Assembly (NCBI GenBank): GCA_946412245.1
Contig: CAMKGM010000035.1
Location: forward strand, 1-32,773
Length of the DNA: 32,773 bases
From: an uncultured Bacteroidales bacterium
GTDB taxonomy: Bacteria; Bacteroidota; Bacteroidia; Bacteroidales; Muribaculaceae
Direction of reading: 5' to 3'
Below the pieces are notes generated by a model. That model was given only the letters and a program-made list of their open reading frames with translations, ran no database searches and was not told where the DNA came from. The position numbers and the translations under genes were made by a program. Positions 22,756 to 31,349 of this stretch are shown here, piece by piece; the stretch's first letter is position 1, and each line of letters starts with the position of its first letter.

Positions 22756-22971
22756 CCATTCTAGACTCTCTAGCCGCACTAGCCTTTCTAGACTCTCTAG
22801 CCGCACTAGCCATTCTAGACTCTCAGGCCGCATTAGCCATTCTAGACTCTCTAGCCGCATTAGCCATTCTAGACTCTCTAGCCGCATTAGCCATTCTAGA
22901 CTCTCTAGCCGCATTAGCCATTCTAGACTCTCTGGCCGCATTAGCCATTCTAGCCTCTCTAGATTATCTAG
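22756..22971 (+). repeat. 27-bp tandem array, eight units, CTAG-rich
   Basis: Eight consecutive 27-base units run from 22756 to 22971, the last diverged. Each contains TCTAGA, and most contain a second CTAG or a third in CACTAG. Because 27 is a multiple of three and the unit has no stop in several frames, spurious frames with nine-residue repeats (such as ILDSLAALA) cross it. A CTCCCAGGGAG palindrome follows the array, and a GGGAA-rich stretch (about 22996-23025) lies beyond it. Confidence 0.9.
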
Positions 22972-23106
22972 ACTCCCAGGGAGTTTCTTTATAGGCGGAT
23001 GGGAAGGGTGGGAAAATGGGAAGGATGTCAGACATAAATCCTAATGACCGAATTGGGTTTAATCGTCTTCGGTGATAAGCCAGTATCTCATAATTCTATC
23101 CAAGAA

Positions 23107-23140
23107 GAAGCCCGCGAGCCGTAATGGCGTCGCGGGCTTC
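23107..23140 (-). terminator. Terminator after aquaporin
   Basis: GAAGCCCGCGA (23107-23117) pairs perfectly with TCGCGGGCTTC (23130-23140) around a 12-base loop. On the minus strand TTCTTCTTGG follows, and on the plus strand CTTTTATTGG. A smaller hairpin, AATCGCC/GGCGATT (23155-23173), sits between it and the aquaporin stop. The structure is likely bidirectional. Confidence 0.75.
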
Positions 23141-23192
23141 CTTTTATTGGCTTAAATCGCCTTGAGGGCGATTAGTTAGCAGGAGATTATTC

Positions 23193-23900
23193 TCACTTCT
23201 CGCACTTGTCGCAAGGCTCAATCACCTTCCAAATAAGGGCTGCCAGAGCGCCGCCCACAAATGGGCCAACGATGAAAATCCACAACTGATTCAGTGCTTC
23301 ACCACCTGCAAACAGAGCAGGACCAATCGAGCGGGCGGGGTTCACTGAGGTGCCGGTGTAGTGGATGCCTACCAGGTGGATGAGGATGAGCGACAGACCG
23401 ATAGCCAGGCCGGCGAAATTGTTGGTAGCGCCATTGGTCTTGGCGGTAGCACCGAGTACTACGAGCACAAAGAGGGCTGTCAGAACGATCTCGGCTACAA
23501 CGCCGACACCTACTGATACCTGCCCTGCTTTACCCACTTCTTCAAGTTTCTGCAGTCCGTTAGCACCCAAACCGCTATCGCAACCTGCCAAATAGCAAAG
23601 CAAAGCTGCTGCCAGAATGGCACCAATCACCTGAAACACCATATACATGCAGGCGTCCTTAGCGCTCATGCGCTTGCTTAGCCAGCAACCCAGCGTGATA
23701 GCAGGATTGATGTGGCAACCGCTGATGCCGCCAATGGTGTAAGCCATGGCAACCACAGCGAGACCAAAAGCGATGGCTGTACCTACAACTGCAGGGGTTC
23801 CTGCAACATGTGCTGTGTCGCATCCAAGACTCACTGCAGCACCGCATCCAAGGAATGTGAGAACAAATGTTCCTACTAATTCAGCTAAATACTTCTTCAT
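23193..23900 (-). CDS. aqpZ: Aquaporin Z-like MIP channel
   Basis: The protein is 235 residues with six transmembrane helices and two half-helices. The two NPA boxes are present in SGCHINPAITLG (about residue 64) and GTSVNPARSIGPA (about 185). The Arg after the second NPA and the His in HLVGIHYTG are the selectivity-filter type of water-specific aquaporins. The N-terminus MKKYLAELVGTFVLTFLGCG is the usual start of AqpZ. It lies in the inner membrane and conducts water. The C-terminus ends in a short PCDKCEK with two Cys, a small feature I have no explanation for. It stands as a single gene with its own promoter (TTG-N20-TAAATTTG) and terminator. Confidence 0.95.
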   Translation of the reverse strand: MKKYLAELVGTFVLTFLGCGAAVSLGCDTAHVAGTPAVVGTAIAFGLAVVAMAYTIGGISGCHINPAITLGCWLSKRMSAKDACMYMVFQVIGAILAAALLCYLAGCDSGLGANGLQKLEEVGKAGQVSVGVGVVAEIVLTALFVLVVLGATAKTNGATNNFAGLAIGLSLILIHLVGIHYTGTSVNPARSIGPALFAGGEALNQLWIFIVGPFVGGALAALIWKVIEPCDKCEK

Positions 23901-23948
23901 AGGTCAAATAATTTAAAATGTTATAATTAAAATGTAGTTTCCAACTCA

Positions 23949-23979
23949 CAAATTTATGCAAAAAATCTTGCATAGACAA
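23949..23979 (-). promoter_or_regulatory. Aquaporin promoter
   Basis: On the minus strand TTG (plus CAA at 23977-23979) is separated by 20 bases from TAAATTTG (plus CAAATTTA at 23949-23956). This fits the Bacteroidota consensus and gives a leader of roughly 45 bases. Confidence 0.65.
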
Positions 23980-24032
23980 CATTTTTTCAGAAAAAGTGCC
24001 ACATTGTAGCCACATTCACCGTGTGTGGAGTG

Positions 24033-25061
24033 TCAGTGCATCAGTTCACCGATGCTTGTCGTCAGGTTCACCATGAAAGTTGTGGCGCTCGTGTGAGGTT
24101 GGGCAAGCGCGACACCGAACCCGAAGGCCTTCACCCGCATTCCGGCACCGAGTGAGAATCCCGACAGGAAGTTGCGCTGATAGGTCGACATATCGGTGCG
24201 TACCTTGTGGTTGTAACCCAGTCCTATATAAATCTTGTCGGTGGGCAGCACTTCAATGCCGAACACCAGGTGGCGCAGCAGGTTAGCTCCGAACTTATCT
24301 TCCTTCACAAACTCCGAGTTAGGATTGTTCTTGTCGGCAATCTTGTAGTAGGGCAAGTGCCAGTAGCGCAGGTTGTAGGCCGTGAGCGAGAAGCGAATGG
24401 GAGCACTCTTGAGCATTTTGGAGATACCCACCTGAACGTCCCACGGGACATCGGAGGTTCGGTCGTTGAACTTCTTCACCTGGCCACCCAGGTTCTTCAA
24501 CACCAGCGAGAGCGACAGCTCGTTGTCGGGATTATAGTAGTTCACGCCCAAATCGGCCGTGATGGCACCCGCCGTGTATTCCTCGTATTTCGAGTACAGA
24601 TACTTCAGCGTGATACCGCCGCGCAAGTTGTCGGTAATGTCGTGGGTATAGGTCACATTGAAATTAATATCGTTGGCATTGAACGTGCCGGTGCTAATAC
24701 CTTCCTGGTCCATCCCCTCAAACTTGCCGTAGCCGTAGTATTGCAGACCCACCGCAATGGCGCTATGCTCGGTCAGTCCCTGTCCGTAGCGAGCTCCCAT
24801 GAAGTTGGTCGAGCCGATGTATTTCATGTAGTTCAGTCCCACTTGATGGTCAATCTCCGGACCCAGCAGTGCAGGGTTCTGCTCCACCAGGTTAATGTCA
24901 TCGTCAATAATGGTGATGTTATGACCGCCCAATCCGTAGACGTGCGACGACGGGGTGATGTTCAAAAACTGATAGGCATTGGTTGTTTCCTCAGCCTGAA
25001 TTGTGCCACAGCCAAGCAGTAGCAGAGCGGCGGCAATATGTCTATATTTCATGCTCTTCAT
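24033..25061 (-). CDS. porQ: Type IX secretion system protein PorQ
   Basis: The protein is 342 residues. A signal peptide (about 1-23) is followed by AYQFLNITPSSHVYGLGGHNITIIDDDINLVEQNPALL, read here in two parts: the entry strand with LGG and then the DDDINL-x-NPALL motif, both typical of PorQ. Alternating amphipathic strands such as YYGYGKFEGMD and ITADLGVNYYNPDNELSLSL make up the outer-membrane barrel. PorQ belongs to the T9SS attachment complex (PorU, PorV, PorQ, PorZ) that fixes cargo proteins to the cell surface. No other T9SS gene is in this window. The ATG at 25061 is used; the next in-frame ATG three codons on is equally possible. Confidence 0.85.
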   Translation of the reverse strand: MKSMKYRHIAAALLLLGCGTIQAEETTNAYQFLNITPSSHVYGLGGHNITIIDDDINLVEQNPALLGPEIDHQVGLNYMKYIGSTNFMGARYGQGLTEHSAIAVGLQYYGYGKFEGMDQEGISTGTFNANDINFNVTYTHDITDNLRGGITLKYLYSKYEEYTAGAITADLGVNYYNPDNELSLSLVLKNLGGQVKKFNDRTSDVPWDVQVGISKMLKSAPIRFSLTAYNLRYWHLPYYKIADKNNPNSEFVKEDKFGANLLRHLVFGIEVLPTDKIYIGLGYNHKVRTDMSTYQRNFLSGFSLGAGMRVKAFGFGVALAQPHTSATTFMVNLTTSIGELMH

Positions 25062-25216
25062 TGCGCAATTATTCTCTGTATTTTCTCTTATAACGTAAAA
25101 AATGCGATTATAGTATAAATCTTTAAAATTTTTTTACAAGAAGGGCGAAACACAGGGTCATCTGTAAAAAAAAATGAAACATTATTAATCATTTCCAATT
25201 TCAACCTTACAAAGCA

Positions 25217-25247
25217 TTGACATTTCCAAATTCACGCTTATATTTGC
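25217..25247 (+). promoter_or_regulatory. Promoter of the TonB-like/C69 peptidase operon
   Basis: TTG at 25217-25219 is followed after exactly 19 bases by TATATTTGC at 25239-25247, an ideal match. The leader to the ATG at 25297 would be about 45 bases. Confidence 0.7.
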
Positions 25248-25296
25248 ATTGGTTTTAGTTGACGATACTTGAACCATAACCTAAAAAACTGAGTTT

Positions 25297-25740
25297 ATGC
25301 ACCGATTTTTACGCTTGAATTTGTTGCTGATTTTCTTTGTTGCCACACTTGCAGTGATGGCGCAGGGCAGGCGTGTGGGTACAGTCAACCCGCTCAGTCC
25401 CGACAAGTCGAGCTACATGATGTATTATGAATTTGAGCAGGTGGAAGTGCAGCCCCAGTTCCCGGGTGGCGAGCATGGCTTGGTCAACTTCATCAACGAC
25501 ACTCGCGAGTACCCCTATGAGGAGTATGTTCACCACCGTCAGGGCCGCGTGTTGTGTAGCTTCATCATCGGTGCCGACGGACAGGTGACCAATGTGCGCG
25601 TGTTCCGCAGTTCAGGCTACCGCTCGTTTGACGAGGAGGCTGTGCGAGTCATCAAGAAGATGCCTCGATGGGAGGCCGGTGCCATCAACAATGTGAAGGT
25701 CAATGTCCGTTGCATCATTCCCATCGCATTTCGTCTCTGA
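25297..25740 (+). CDS. Exported TonB C-terminal-domain protein
   Basis: The protein is 147 residues. The N-terminus MHRFLRLNLLLIFFVATLAVMAQ is a cleavable-type signal or single membrane anchor. Residues about 48-147 form a TonB C-terminal domain (PQFPGGEHGLVNFI, GRVLCSFIIGADGQVTNVRV, SFDEEAVRVIKKMPRWEAG). The long Pro-rich spacer of an energy-coupling TonB is missing, so the protein is probably a periplasmic adaptor rather than a full energy transducer. It lies 21 bases before the first of two C69 dipeptidase genes and is probably transcribed with them. Confidence 0.87.
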   Translation: MHRFLRLNLLLIFFVATLAVMAQGRRVGTVNPLSPDKSSYMMYYEFEQVEVQPQFPGGEHGLVNFINDTREYPYEEYVHHRQGRVLCSFIIGADGQVTNVRVFRSSGYRSFDEEAVRVIKKMPRWEAGAINNVKVNVRCIIPIAFRL

Positions 25741-25761
25741 CAAAACTAATTTTTACTCCAT

Positions 25762-27417
25762 ATGAAGAGAATAATGACTATTATGGCGGCCATCCTCATG
25801 GGTGTGTCGCTCAGTGACGCTTGCACGAGCATTATCGTGGGCAAGAAAGCCAGTGCCGACGGATCGGTCATGACCACCTACAACTGCGACTCCTACGGGA
25901 CGTTCCATCCCCTGTATCACTATGCCGCCGGCAAGCACATGGCGGGCAAGATGCGCGATGTTTATGACCGCGACACGCGTGTGTATCACGGGCAAATAGC
26001 CGAAGCCCCCGAGACTTATAATGTCATAGGCGACATCAACGAGTGGCAGGTCACCATCAGCGAGACCACCTTTGGGGGGCGTCATGAAATGATTGACACC
26101 ACCGGCATTCTGGACTACGGTTCGCTCATGGCCATCGCCCTGCAGCGCTCCAAGACCGCGCGCGAGGCTATCACGGTGATGACTACGCTTGCCGACCAAT
26201 ATGGTTACTGCAGTAGCGGCGAGTCATTCTCGGTGTGCGACCCTAACGAGGCGTGGATTCTCGAGATGGTGGGCTGTGGTCCCGGTAGCAAGCGCGTCGC
26301 TTGGGTTGCCTTGCGCATCCCCGACGAGGCTATTTGCGTCCATGCCAACCAGAGCCGCATCAGCCGCTTCAATATGAAAGACAAGCAAAATGTGCTCTAT
26401 TCAAAGAATGTGGTGAGCTACGCACGCAGTCAGGGCTGGTTCACGGGCAAGGATAGCGACTTCAGCTTCAACGATGCCTACGATGAGCCCGACTTTGGCG
26501 GACGCCGCTACTGCGATGCCCGCGTGTGGACCATCTACCGCAAGTTTGCCGACGGTTTTGACCGCTATCTGCCTTACGTCGAGGGTAAACTCCCGCTTGA
26601 TCAGGTAGAACGGATGCCGTTGTGGATTATTCCCAACCGCAAACTCAGCGTTCAAGATGTGCAAATGTGCCTGCGCGACCACTATGAGGGCACCGCACTC
26701 GCCATGGACAACGATCCCGGACAGGGCATCTACGAGAGTCCCTTCCGCCCCTCGCCTCTCAAGTTCACTGTCGACGGCAAGGACTACTTCAACGAGCGTC
26801 CCGTGGCCACGATGCAGACGGCCTTCACCTGGATTAGCCAAATGCGCAGCTGGATGCCGCGCGAGGTGGGTGGAGTGCTCTGGTGGGCTAATGACGACGG
26901 CGATGTGGCCGCCTACACTCCCATCTACTGCAACAATACCATCCAGCCGCGTTGCTACAACACCCCCAATGCCGATGCGGTTACCTTCAGCATGGACAAT
27001 GCCTACTGGGTATGCAACTGGGTGGGCAATATGGTTTATCCCCGCTACAGTCTGCTCTACCCTGAGCTCAAGCAGGTGCGCGACTCACTTGAGAACAGCT
27101 ACTTTGAGAAGCAACCGCTGGTTGAGGCTCATGCCATGGACCTGCTCAAGAACGACCGCCGCGCTGCGCTCAAGTATCTCAACGACTATAGCAACGGTAC
27201 TGCCGAGCAAATGCTCACTCGCTGGAAACAACTCGCTACACACCTCATTGTCAAGTATAACGACGGCATCGTCCGCCAGGAGGAGAACGGCCGCTTCAAG
27301 ATGAGCAGCACCGGGTTCCGTCCCGTGACCACGCGTCCCGGCTATTCGCAAAAGGTAGCCAAGAAACTGGTTGAACTCACCGGCGACCGCTTTGCCATTC
27401 CTGAAGAAAAGAAATAA
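25762..27417 (+). CDS. C69 family dipeptidase, copy 1
   Basis: The protein is 551 residues. The signal peptide (about 1-20) ends directly at Cys21 in DACTSIIVGKKASADGSV. Family C69 enzymes are N-terminal nucleophile hydrolases whose exposed Cys is the catalytic residue, so signal removal should produce the active end. The GDINEWQVTISETTF, YGYCSSGESFSVCDPNEAWILE and VHANQSRI segments are characteristic. It likely cleaves dipeptides in the periplasm or at the cell surface. The downstream gene is a close paralog (549 residues, same motifs), so the pair arose by tandem duplication. The first 20 residues do not fit a lipobox, so lipidation of Cys21 is unlikely. Confidence 0.9.
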   Translation: MKRIMTIMAAILMGVSLSDACTSIIVGKKASADGSVMTTYNCDSYGTFHPLYHYAAGKHMAGKMRDVYDRDTRVYHGQIAEAPETYNVIGDINEWQVTISETTFGGRHEMIDTTGILDYGSLMAIALQRSKTAREAITVMTTLADQYGYCSSGESFSVCDPNEAWILEMVGCGPGSKRVAWVALRIPDEAICVHANQSRISRFNMKDKQNVLYSKNVVSYARSQGWFTGKDSDFSFNDAYDEPDFGGRRYCDARVWTIYRKFADGFDRYLPYVEGKLPLDQVERMPLWIIPNRKLSVQDVQMCLRDHYEGTALAMDNDPGQGIYESPFRPSPLKFTVDGKDYFNERPVATMQTAFTWISQMRSWMPREVGGVLWWANDDGDVAAYTPIYCNNTIQPRCYNTPNADAVTFSMDNAYWVCNWVGNMVYPRYSLLYPELKQVRDSLENSYFEKQPLVEAHAMDLLKNDRRAALKYLNDYSNGTAEQMLTRWKQLATHLIVKYNDGIVRQEENGRFKMSSTGFRPVTTRPGYSQKVAKKLVELTGDRFAIPEEKK

Positions 27418-27431
27418 CCACACACGTCATT

Positions 27432-29081
27432 ATGAAACGATTACTCTTTGCGCTCATCGCGGCACTGACCGCGGCACTGCCTGCACTCCCTTGCACCAGC
27501 ATCATTGTGGGCAAGGACGCCAGCGCCGACGGATCGGTCATGTGCACCTACAACATCGACACATGGGGCGGATTTCACAAGATGTACCGCTTTGAGGCAG
27601 GCAAGCATCCTGCCGGAACCATGCGCAAGATTTACGATCGCGACTACCGTACATACCACGGCCAAATTCCTGAGGCACCCGTCACCTATCTGGTCAACGG
27701 CAACATCAACGAGTGGCAAGTGGCCATCTCCGAGACTACCTTTGACGGACGCGCCGAACTCACCGACGAAAAAGGTGTCATTGACTACGGATCGCTGATG
27801 GACCTGGGGCTGCAGCGCTCCAAGACCGCGCGCGAGGCCATCAAGGTGATGACATCGCTCGCCGGCAAGTACGGCTATTGTAGCACGGGCGAGTCCTTCA
27901 CCGTGTGCGACCCTAACGAGGCATGGATTCTTGAGCTCATCGGTTGCGGACCCGGTAGCAAGAGCGTTGTGTGGATTGCCGTCAGGGTTCCCGACAATGC
28001 CGTGCTGGCGCATGCCAACCAGAGCCGCATACGCAAGGTGGACCTCACCGACACGGCCAATGTGAAGATGTCGAAGAACTGCATCAGTTTTGCCCGTAAG
28101 ATGGGTTACTTCAAGGGCAAGGACAGCGACTTCAGCTTTTGCGATGCCTACAATCCCCCCACCTTCGGCGGCCGTAGGCTCAGCGACTCGCGAGTCTGGG
28201 CTATCTATCGCCGTCTGACTACGGGCATGGACCGCTATCTGCCCTATGTGGAGGGCAAGCTGCCTATGAGCGAAGTCGAGCCGCTGCCCATGTGGATTAT
28301 CCCTGACAAGAAACTTACCGTCAACGATGTGATTGTGTGCTTGCGTGACCACTTTGAAGATTCGCCGCTTGCCATGGACGATGACCCGGGTGCCGGACTC
28401 TACGACAGCCCCTACCGTCCGCAACCCCTGCGCTATGACGACGGCGGCACTACACTATTCAACGAACGACCTGTGGCCACTGCGCACACCGCATTCACCT
28501 GGGTGTGCCAATTGCGCAGCTTCATGCCGCGCGAGGTGGGCGGTGTCATTTGGTGGGGCAACGACGATAGCGGTATGGTGCCTTACACGCCCGTCTACTG
28601 CTGCACCAATCGTGTGCCGCGCTGCTACGACACGCCCGGTGCCGACGCTTTCCACTTCAGCCTTGATAATGCTTATTGGGTGTGCAATATGGTCAGCAAC
28701 ATGGTCTATCCCCGATGGAGCCTACTCTATCCCGAGCTGGCGCAAGTGCGCGACTCATTGCAGGCAAGCTACTTTGCTCGCCAGCCGCAGCTTGAGCGTG
28801 ATGCTCTCGCGCTACTACCCGCCGACCGTGAGGCAGCCATCGCACTGCTGAGCGACTACAGTCATGAGGTGGGCGAGCAGATGGTGGCACGCTGGCGGCA
28901 GATGGCGGAGCACATGATTGTCAAGTACAACGACGGCGTCATTCGCCAGGAGACCAAGGGGCAATACAAGCGCAATGCCAGCGGATTCAGACCCATTCTT
29001 ACGCGACCCGGCATGACCAAGAAGGCGCGCCGCCGCATCCATCAAGCCACCGGCGACCGCTTCCAAGTCCCCAAAAAGTAA
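27432..29081 (+). CDS. C69 family dipeptidase, copy 2
   Basis: The protein is 549 residues and is collinear with copy 1 throughout. The signal peptide ends at Cys21 in LPCTSIIVGKDASADGSV, which supplies the predicted N-terminal nucleophile. Conserved blocks match copy 1: NGNINEWQVAISETTF, YGYCSTGESFTVCDPNEAWILE, AHANQSRI, MPREVGGV and the C-terminal FRPILTRPGM. Differences cluster in surface stretches, for example FHKMYRFEAGKHPAG, which suggests that the two copies have diverged in substrate preference. The start is 14 bases after the copy 1 stop, so the genes are co-transcribed. No clear terminator follows; the queE gene ends 99 bases away on the opposite strand. Confidence 0.9.
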   Translation: MKRLLFALIAALTAALPALPCTSIIVGKDASADGSVMCTYNIDTWGGFHKMYRFEAGKHPAGTMRKIYDRDYRTYHGQIPEAPVTYLVNGNINEWQVAISETTFDGRAELTDEKGVIDYGSLMDLGLQRSKTAREAIKVMTSLAGKYGYCSTGESFTVCDPNEAWILELIGCGPGSKSVVWIAVRVPDNAVLAHANQSRIRKVDLTDTANVKMSKNCISFARKMGYFKGKDSDFSFCDAYNPPTFGGRRLSDSRVWAIYRRLTTGMDRYLPYVEGKLPMSEVEPLPMWIIPDKKLTVNDVIVCLRDHFEDSPLAMDDDPGAGLYDSPYRPQPLRYDDGGTTLFNERPVATAHTAFTWVCQLRSFMPREVGGVIWWGNDDSGMVPYTPVYCCTNRVPRCYDTPGADAFHFSLDNAYWVCNMVSNMVYPRWSLLYPELAQVRDSLQASYFARQPQLERDALALLPADREAAIALLSDYSHEVGEQMVARWRQMAEHMIVKYNDGVIRQETKGQYKRNASGFRPILTRPGMTKKARRRIHQATGDRFQVPKK

Positions 29082-29180
29082 AAAACTGTATCAAAAGCGA
29101 TAGTGAAACTGTGTGACACTTCCTCCACCATGTAGGGTCGTCACCTGTGACCAGTGACCACTGTCTTAGCCATAGATGGT

Positions 29181-29768
29181 TTAGGGGATGGCGAGGATGC
29201 GGTGGGTCTGGAGAGAGAGCCGCCACCGAGGGTTGCGAAGCACGGCTCGGACACAAGCGTCGATGTTGCGCCGGCGCTGCTCCTCATCGTCAACGAAGCA
29301 GGGCTGCAAGAAGCGGTGCGAGGCACTGATGTGGTCGTATTGCGACAAGTCCTGCCCCAAATACACCACTTTGAGTTCATCGCACCGGTCAAGGATGCAG
29401 GGATGAGCAAAAGCCCCTTCAAAGCCCGTTTTGGGCGAGAGGGTTACCCAGTCGATGCCCTGCGGCATGGGGTGAGTGCCATTGGTCTCAATGGCAATGC
29501 GTTTGCCTGTGGTTTTGAGGGCGGCAATCAACTCATCGTCAACGAAGAGCGATGGCTCGCCGCCGGTGAGCACGATGAGCGGCGCATCGGGGTAATGCAA
29601 GACTTGGTCCACGATTTCACGGGCAGTCATCATGGCGCCTTGCTGATGGTCGGTGTCGCAAAAGGCACAATGCAAGTTACATCCACTCAAACGAACGAAC
29701 ACGCTGGCGGTGCCTGTGTTGAAGCCCTCGCCCTGCAGCGAGTAGAATATTTCGTTGACCTTATACAT
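29181..29768 (-). CDS. queE: 7-carboxy-7-deazaguanine synthase
   Basis: The protein is 195 residues from the ATG at 29768; a longer frame reaching 30020 would overlap queD and has no family similarity. It starts MYKVNEIFYSLQGEGF, the usual QueE opening. The radical-SAM cluster motif is CNLHCAFC (C-x3-C-x2-C), and LTGGEPSLFVD binds S-adenosylmethionine. QueE converts 6-carboxytetrahydropterin to 7-carboxy-7-deazaguanine. It is the last gene of the queF-queC-queD-queE operon, 8 bases after queD. Confidence 0.95.
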   Translation of the reverse strand: MYKVNEIFYSLQGEGFNTGTASVFVRLSGCNLHCAFCDTDHQQGAMMTAREIVDQVLHYPDAPLIVLTGGEPSLFVDDELIAALKTTGKRIAIETNGTHPMPQGIDWVTLSPKTGFEGAFAHPCILDRCDELKVVYLGQDLSQYDHISASHRFLQPCFVDDEEQRRRNIDACVRAVLRNPRWRLSLQTHRILAIP

Positions 29769-29776
29769 CTTGTGAT

Positions 29777-30130
29777 TTAATCGAAGTTCTGGGGCGCGTC
29801 GGGGGCAATGTAGCTTGCCTTGTTGTCGCGCGACTCCCACACATCGGCACGGTAGCAGTTGGGCACGGTGTCCACAATCCAGCGTGCCACATTCTCGGCA
29901 GTGGGGTTGAAGTCGAGCACCTCGTTGAGGTTGCGGTGATCGATGCGGCCGTGAATGAGTCGCTTGATTTCGGTGAAGTCGCACACCATGCCGTTGCTGT
30001 CGAGCTCTTCGGCACGGCAATAGACATTGATTTTCCAGTTGTGGCCGTGCAGATTCTCACACTTGCTCTCATAGTCGAGATAGAGCTGGTGGCACGATGA
30101 GATTTCGAGGGTTTTCCTTACGTAATACAT
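29777..30130 (-). CDS. queD: 6-carboxy-5,6,7,8-tetrahydropterin synthase
   Basis: The protein is 117 residues, the short QueD type. Zinc-binding histidines lie in SCHQLYL and CENLHGHNWK, which also holds the catalytic Cys. DHRNLN supplies the conserved Asp-His pair and VWESRDN the conserved Glu. The enzyme converts dihydroneopterin triphosphate to 6-carboxytetrahydropterin, the substrate for QueE. It lies 16 bases after queC and 8 bases before queE on the same strand. Confidence 0.95.
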   Translation of the reverse strand: MYYVRKTLEISSCHQLYLDYESKCENLHGHNWKINVYCRAEELDSNGMVCDFTEIKRLIHGRIDHRNLNEVLDFNPTAENVARWIVDTVPNCYRADVWESRDNKASYIAPDAPQNFD

Positions 30131-30146
30131 ATTTATCAGTTGTTGT

Positions 30147-30803
30147 TTAATCGTCTAAATATTGGGTGGTGTCGATGATGCCGGCTTCGAGCAGCGCAGC
30201 GCGGCGTTCGCGGCAGGTGCCGCACTTGCCACAGTGCTTCTCACCGCCCTTGTAGCATGAGTAGGTCTCGGCATAGTTCAGTCCCAGCGCCTTGCCGTGA
30301 CGGGCTATGTCGGCCTTGCTGATGTGGGTGTAGGGGGCAAATACCTTCACATTCTCATAAGTGCCCATCTGCATGGCAAGCGACATGGCCTCGACAAACT
30401 CGCCTCGGCAGTCGGGGTAGATGGAGTGGTCGCCGGCATGGTTGGCAATGAGCACGCGCTTCAGGCCGTTGCTCTCGGCAATGCCGCAGGCAATGGAGAG
30501 CATGATGCCGTTGCGGAAGGGCACCACGGTCGATTTCATGTTCTCGTCATTGTAGTTGCCTTCGGGAATGGCGTCGGGGCTCTCGAGCAGGGCACTCTTG
30601 AAGTAGCGGTGCATGAAGTCGAGACGCACAACGATGTGCTTGATGCCCAGTCGCTGGCAGTGCGTGATGGCGCACAGGCGCTCACGCCCGTTCTGCGTAG
30701 AGCCATAGTCAAAGGTGATGGCGAGTGCAATCTCGTCCTTGTACTCATAGAGCATGGTGGTCGAGTCCATGCCACCTGATATGATGATAACGGCGTCTTT
30801 CAT
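30147..30803 (-). CDS. queC: 7-cyano-7-deazaguanine synthase
   Basis: The protein is 218 residues from the ATG at 30803. A frame extending to 30944 would overlap queF and is not supported. The PP-loop nucleotide-binding motif is IIISGGMDSTTMLYEY at the N-terminus, and the zinc site CYKGGEKHCGKCGTCRERR sits near residue 190. QueC uses ATP and ammonia to turn 7-carboxy-7-deazaguanine into preQ0. It follows queF after 10 bases. Confidence 0.96.
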   Translation of the reverse strand: MKDAVIIISGGMDSTTMLYEYKDEIALAITFDYGSTQNGRERLCAITHCQRLGIKHIVVRLDFMHRYFKSALLESPDAIPEGNYNDENMKSTVVPFRNGIMLSIACGIAESNGLKRVLIANHAGDHSIYPDCRGEFVEAMSLAMQMGTYENVKVFAPYTHISKADIARHGKALGLNYAETYSCYKGGEKHCGKCGTCRERRAALLEAGIIDTTQYLDD

Positions 30804-30813
30804 TATCGTGTGT

Positions 30814-31290
30814 TTAGCGTTTTTGGTTGTCGAAGTTGGCAAGAAGCCTCTGCTGCACCAGTTGCTGGTGATCAGCGTCGCCATAGTTGGCAAAGGGCAG
30901 GATGGAAATACCGCCGCGTGGATTGAACAGGCCACGCACCTCAATATACTTGGGGTCCATGAGGGCGATGAGGTCTTTCATGATGATGTTCACGCAGTCT
31001 TCGTGGAAGTCGCCGTGGTTGCGGAAGCTGAAGAGGTAGAGTTTGAGGCTCTTGCTCTCGACCATGCGCACGCGCGGAATGTAGCTGATGATGATGTGGC
31101 CGAAGTCTGGTTGTCCGGTCTTGGGGCACAGTGAGGTGAACTCGGGGCAATCCAGAGTCACGAGGTAATCGTTCTCGGGATGCTTGTTATCGAATGTCTC
31201 GAGCACCTGCGGGTTGTATTCATAGTCGTAGCGGGTGTTCTGGTTACCGAGCAGGGTCACTCCTTTGAGTTCGTTTTCGTTGCGTGGCAT
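30814..31290 (-). CDS. queF: NADPH-dependent 7-cyano-7-deazaguanine reductase
   Basis: The protein is 158 residues, the short homodimeric-tunnel QueF type. The catalytic Cys is in [16 protein letters not shown], and [21 protein letters not shown] is the conserved substrate-binding stretch (shown here as [16 protein letters not shown]). QueF reduces preQ0 to preQ1, which is inserted into tRNA. It is the first gene of the que operon and lies 27-59 bases from a near-ideal promoter. No folE is present in the window, so the GTP cyclohydrolase must be encoded elsewhere. Confidence 0.96.
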   Translation of the reverse strand: MPRNENELKGVTLLGNQNTRYDYEYNPQVLETFDNKHPENDYLVTLDCPEFTSLCPKTGQPDFGHIIISYIPRVRMVESKSLKLYLFSFRNHGDFHEDCVNIIMKDLIALMDPKYIEVRGLFNPRGGISILPFANYGDADHQQLVQQRLLANFDNQKR

Positions 31291-31316
31291 GATGAATATC
31301 GTTTAAATAATTGAGT

Positions 31317-31349
31317 GCAAAGATACAAAAAGTTATGCTACTGCCCAAA
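31317..31349 (-). promoter_or_regulatory. Promoter of the que operon
   Basis: On the minus strand TTTG (plus CAAA at 31346-31349) is separated by exactly 20 bases from TATCTTTGC (plus GCAAAGATA at 31317-31325). The leader before queF is only about 20 bases, too short for a preQ1 riboswitch. Confidence 0.75.

Noticed and set aside
22632-22994. Frames with nine-residue repeats across the 27-bp array
   Set aside because: All three plus frames and one minus frame stay open because the unit is a stop-free multiple of three. Substitutions between units are not consistently synonymous, and no start or family signal is present.
27441-28424. Long 327-residue minus-strand frame
   Set aside because: It is antisense to the second C69 dipeptidase, which has full family motifs and a paralog; the antisense frame is a GC-bias shadow.
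29103-29180. Hairpin-like TGACC/GGTCA words in the convergent gap after C69 copy 2
   Set aside because: The pairings overlap each other and no T-run follows on either strand, so a terminator call is not supported.
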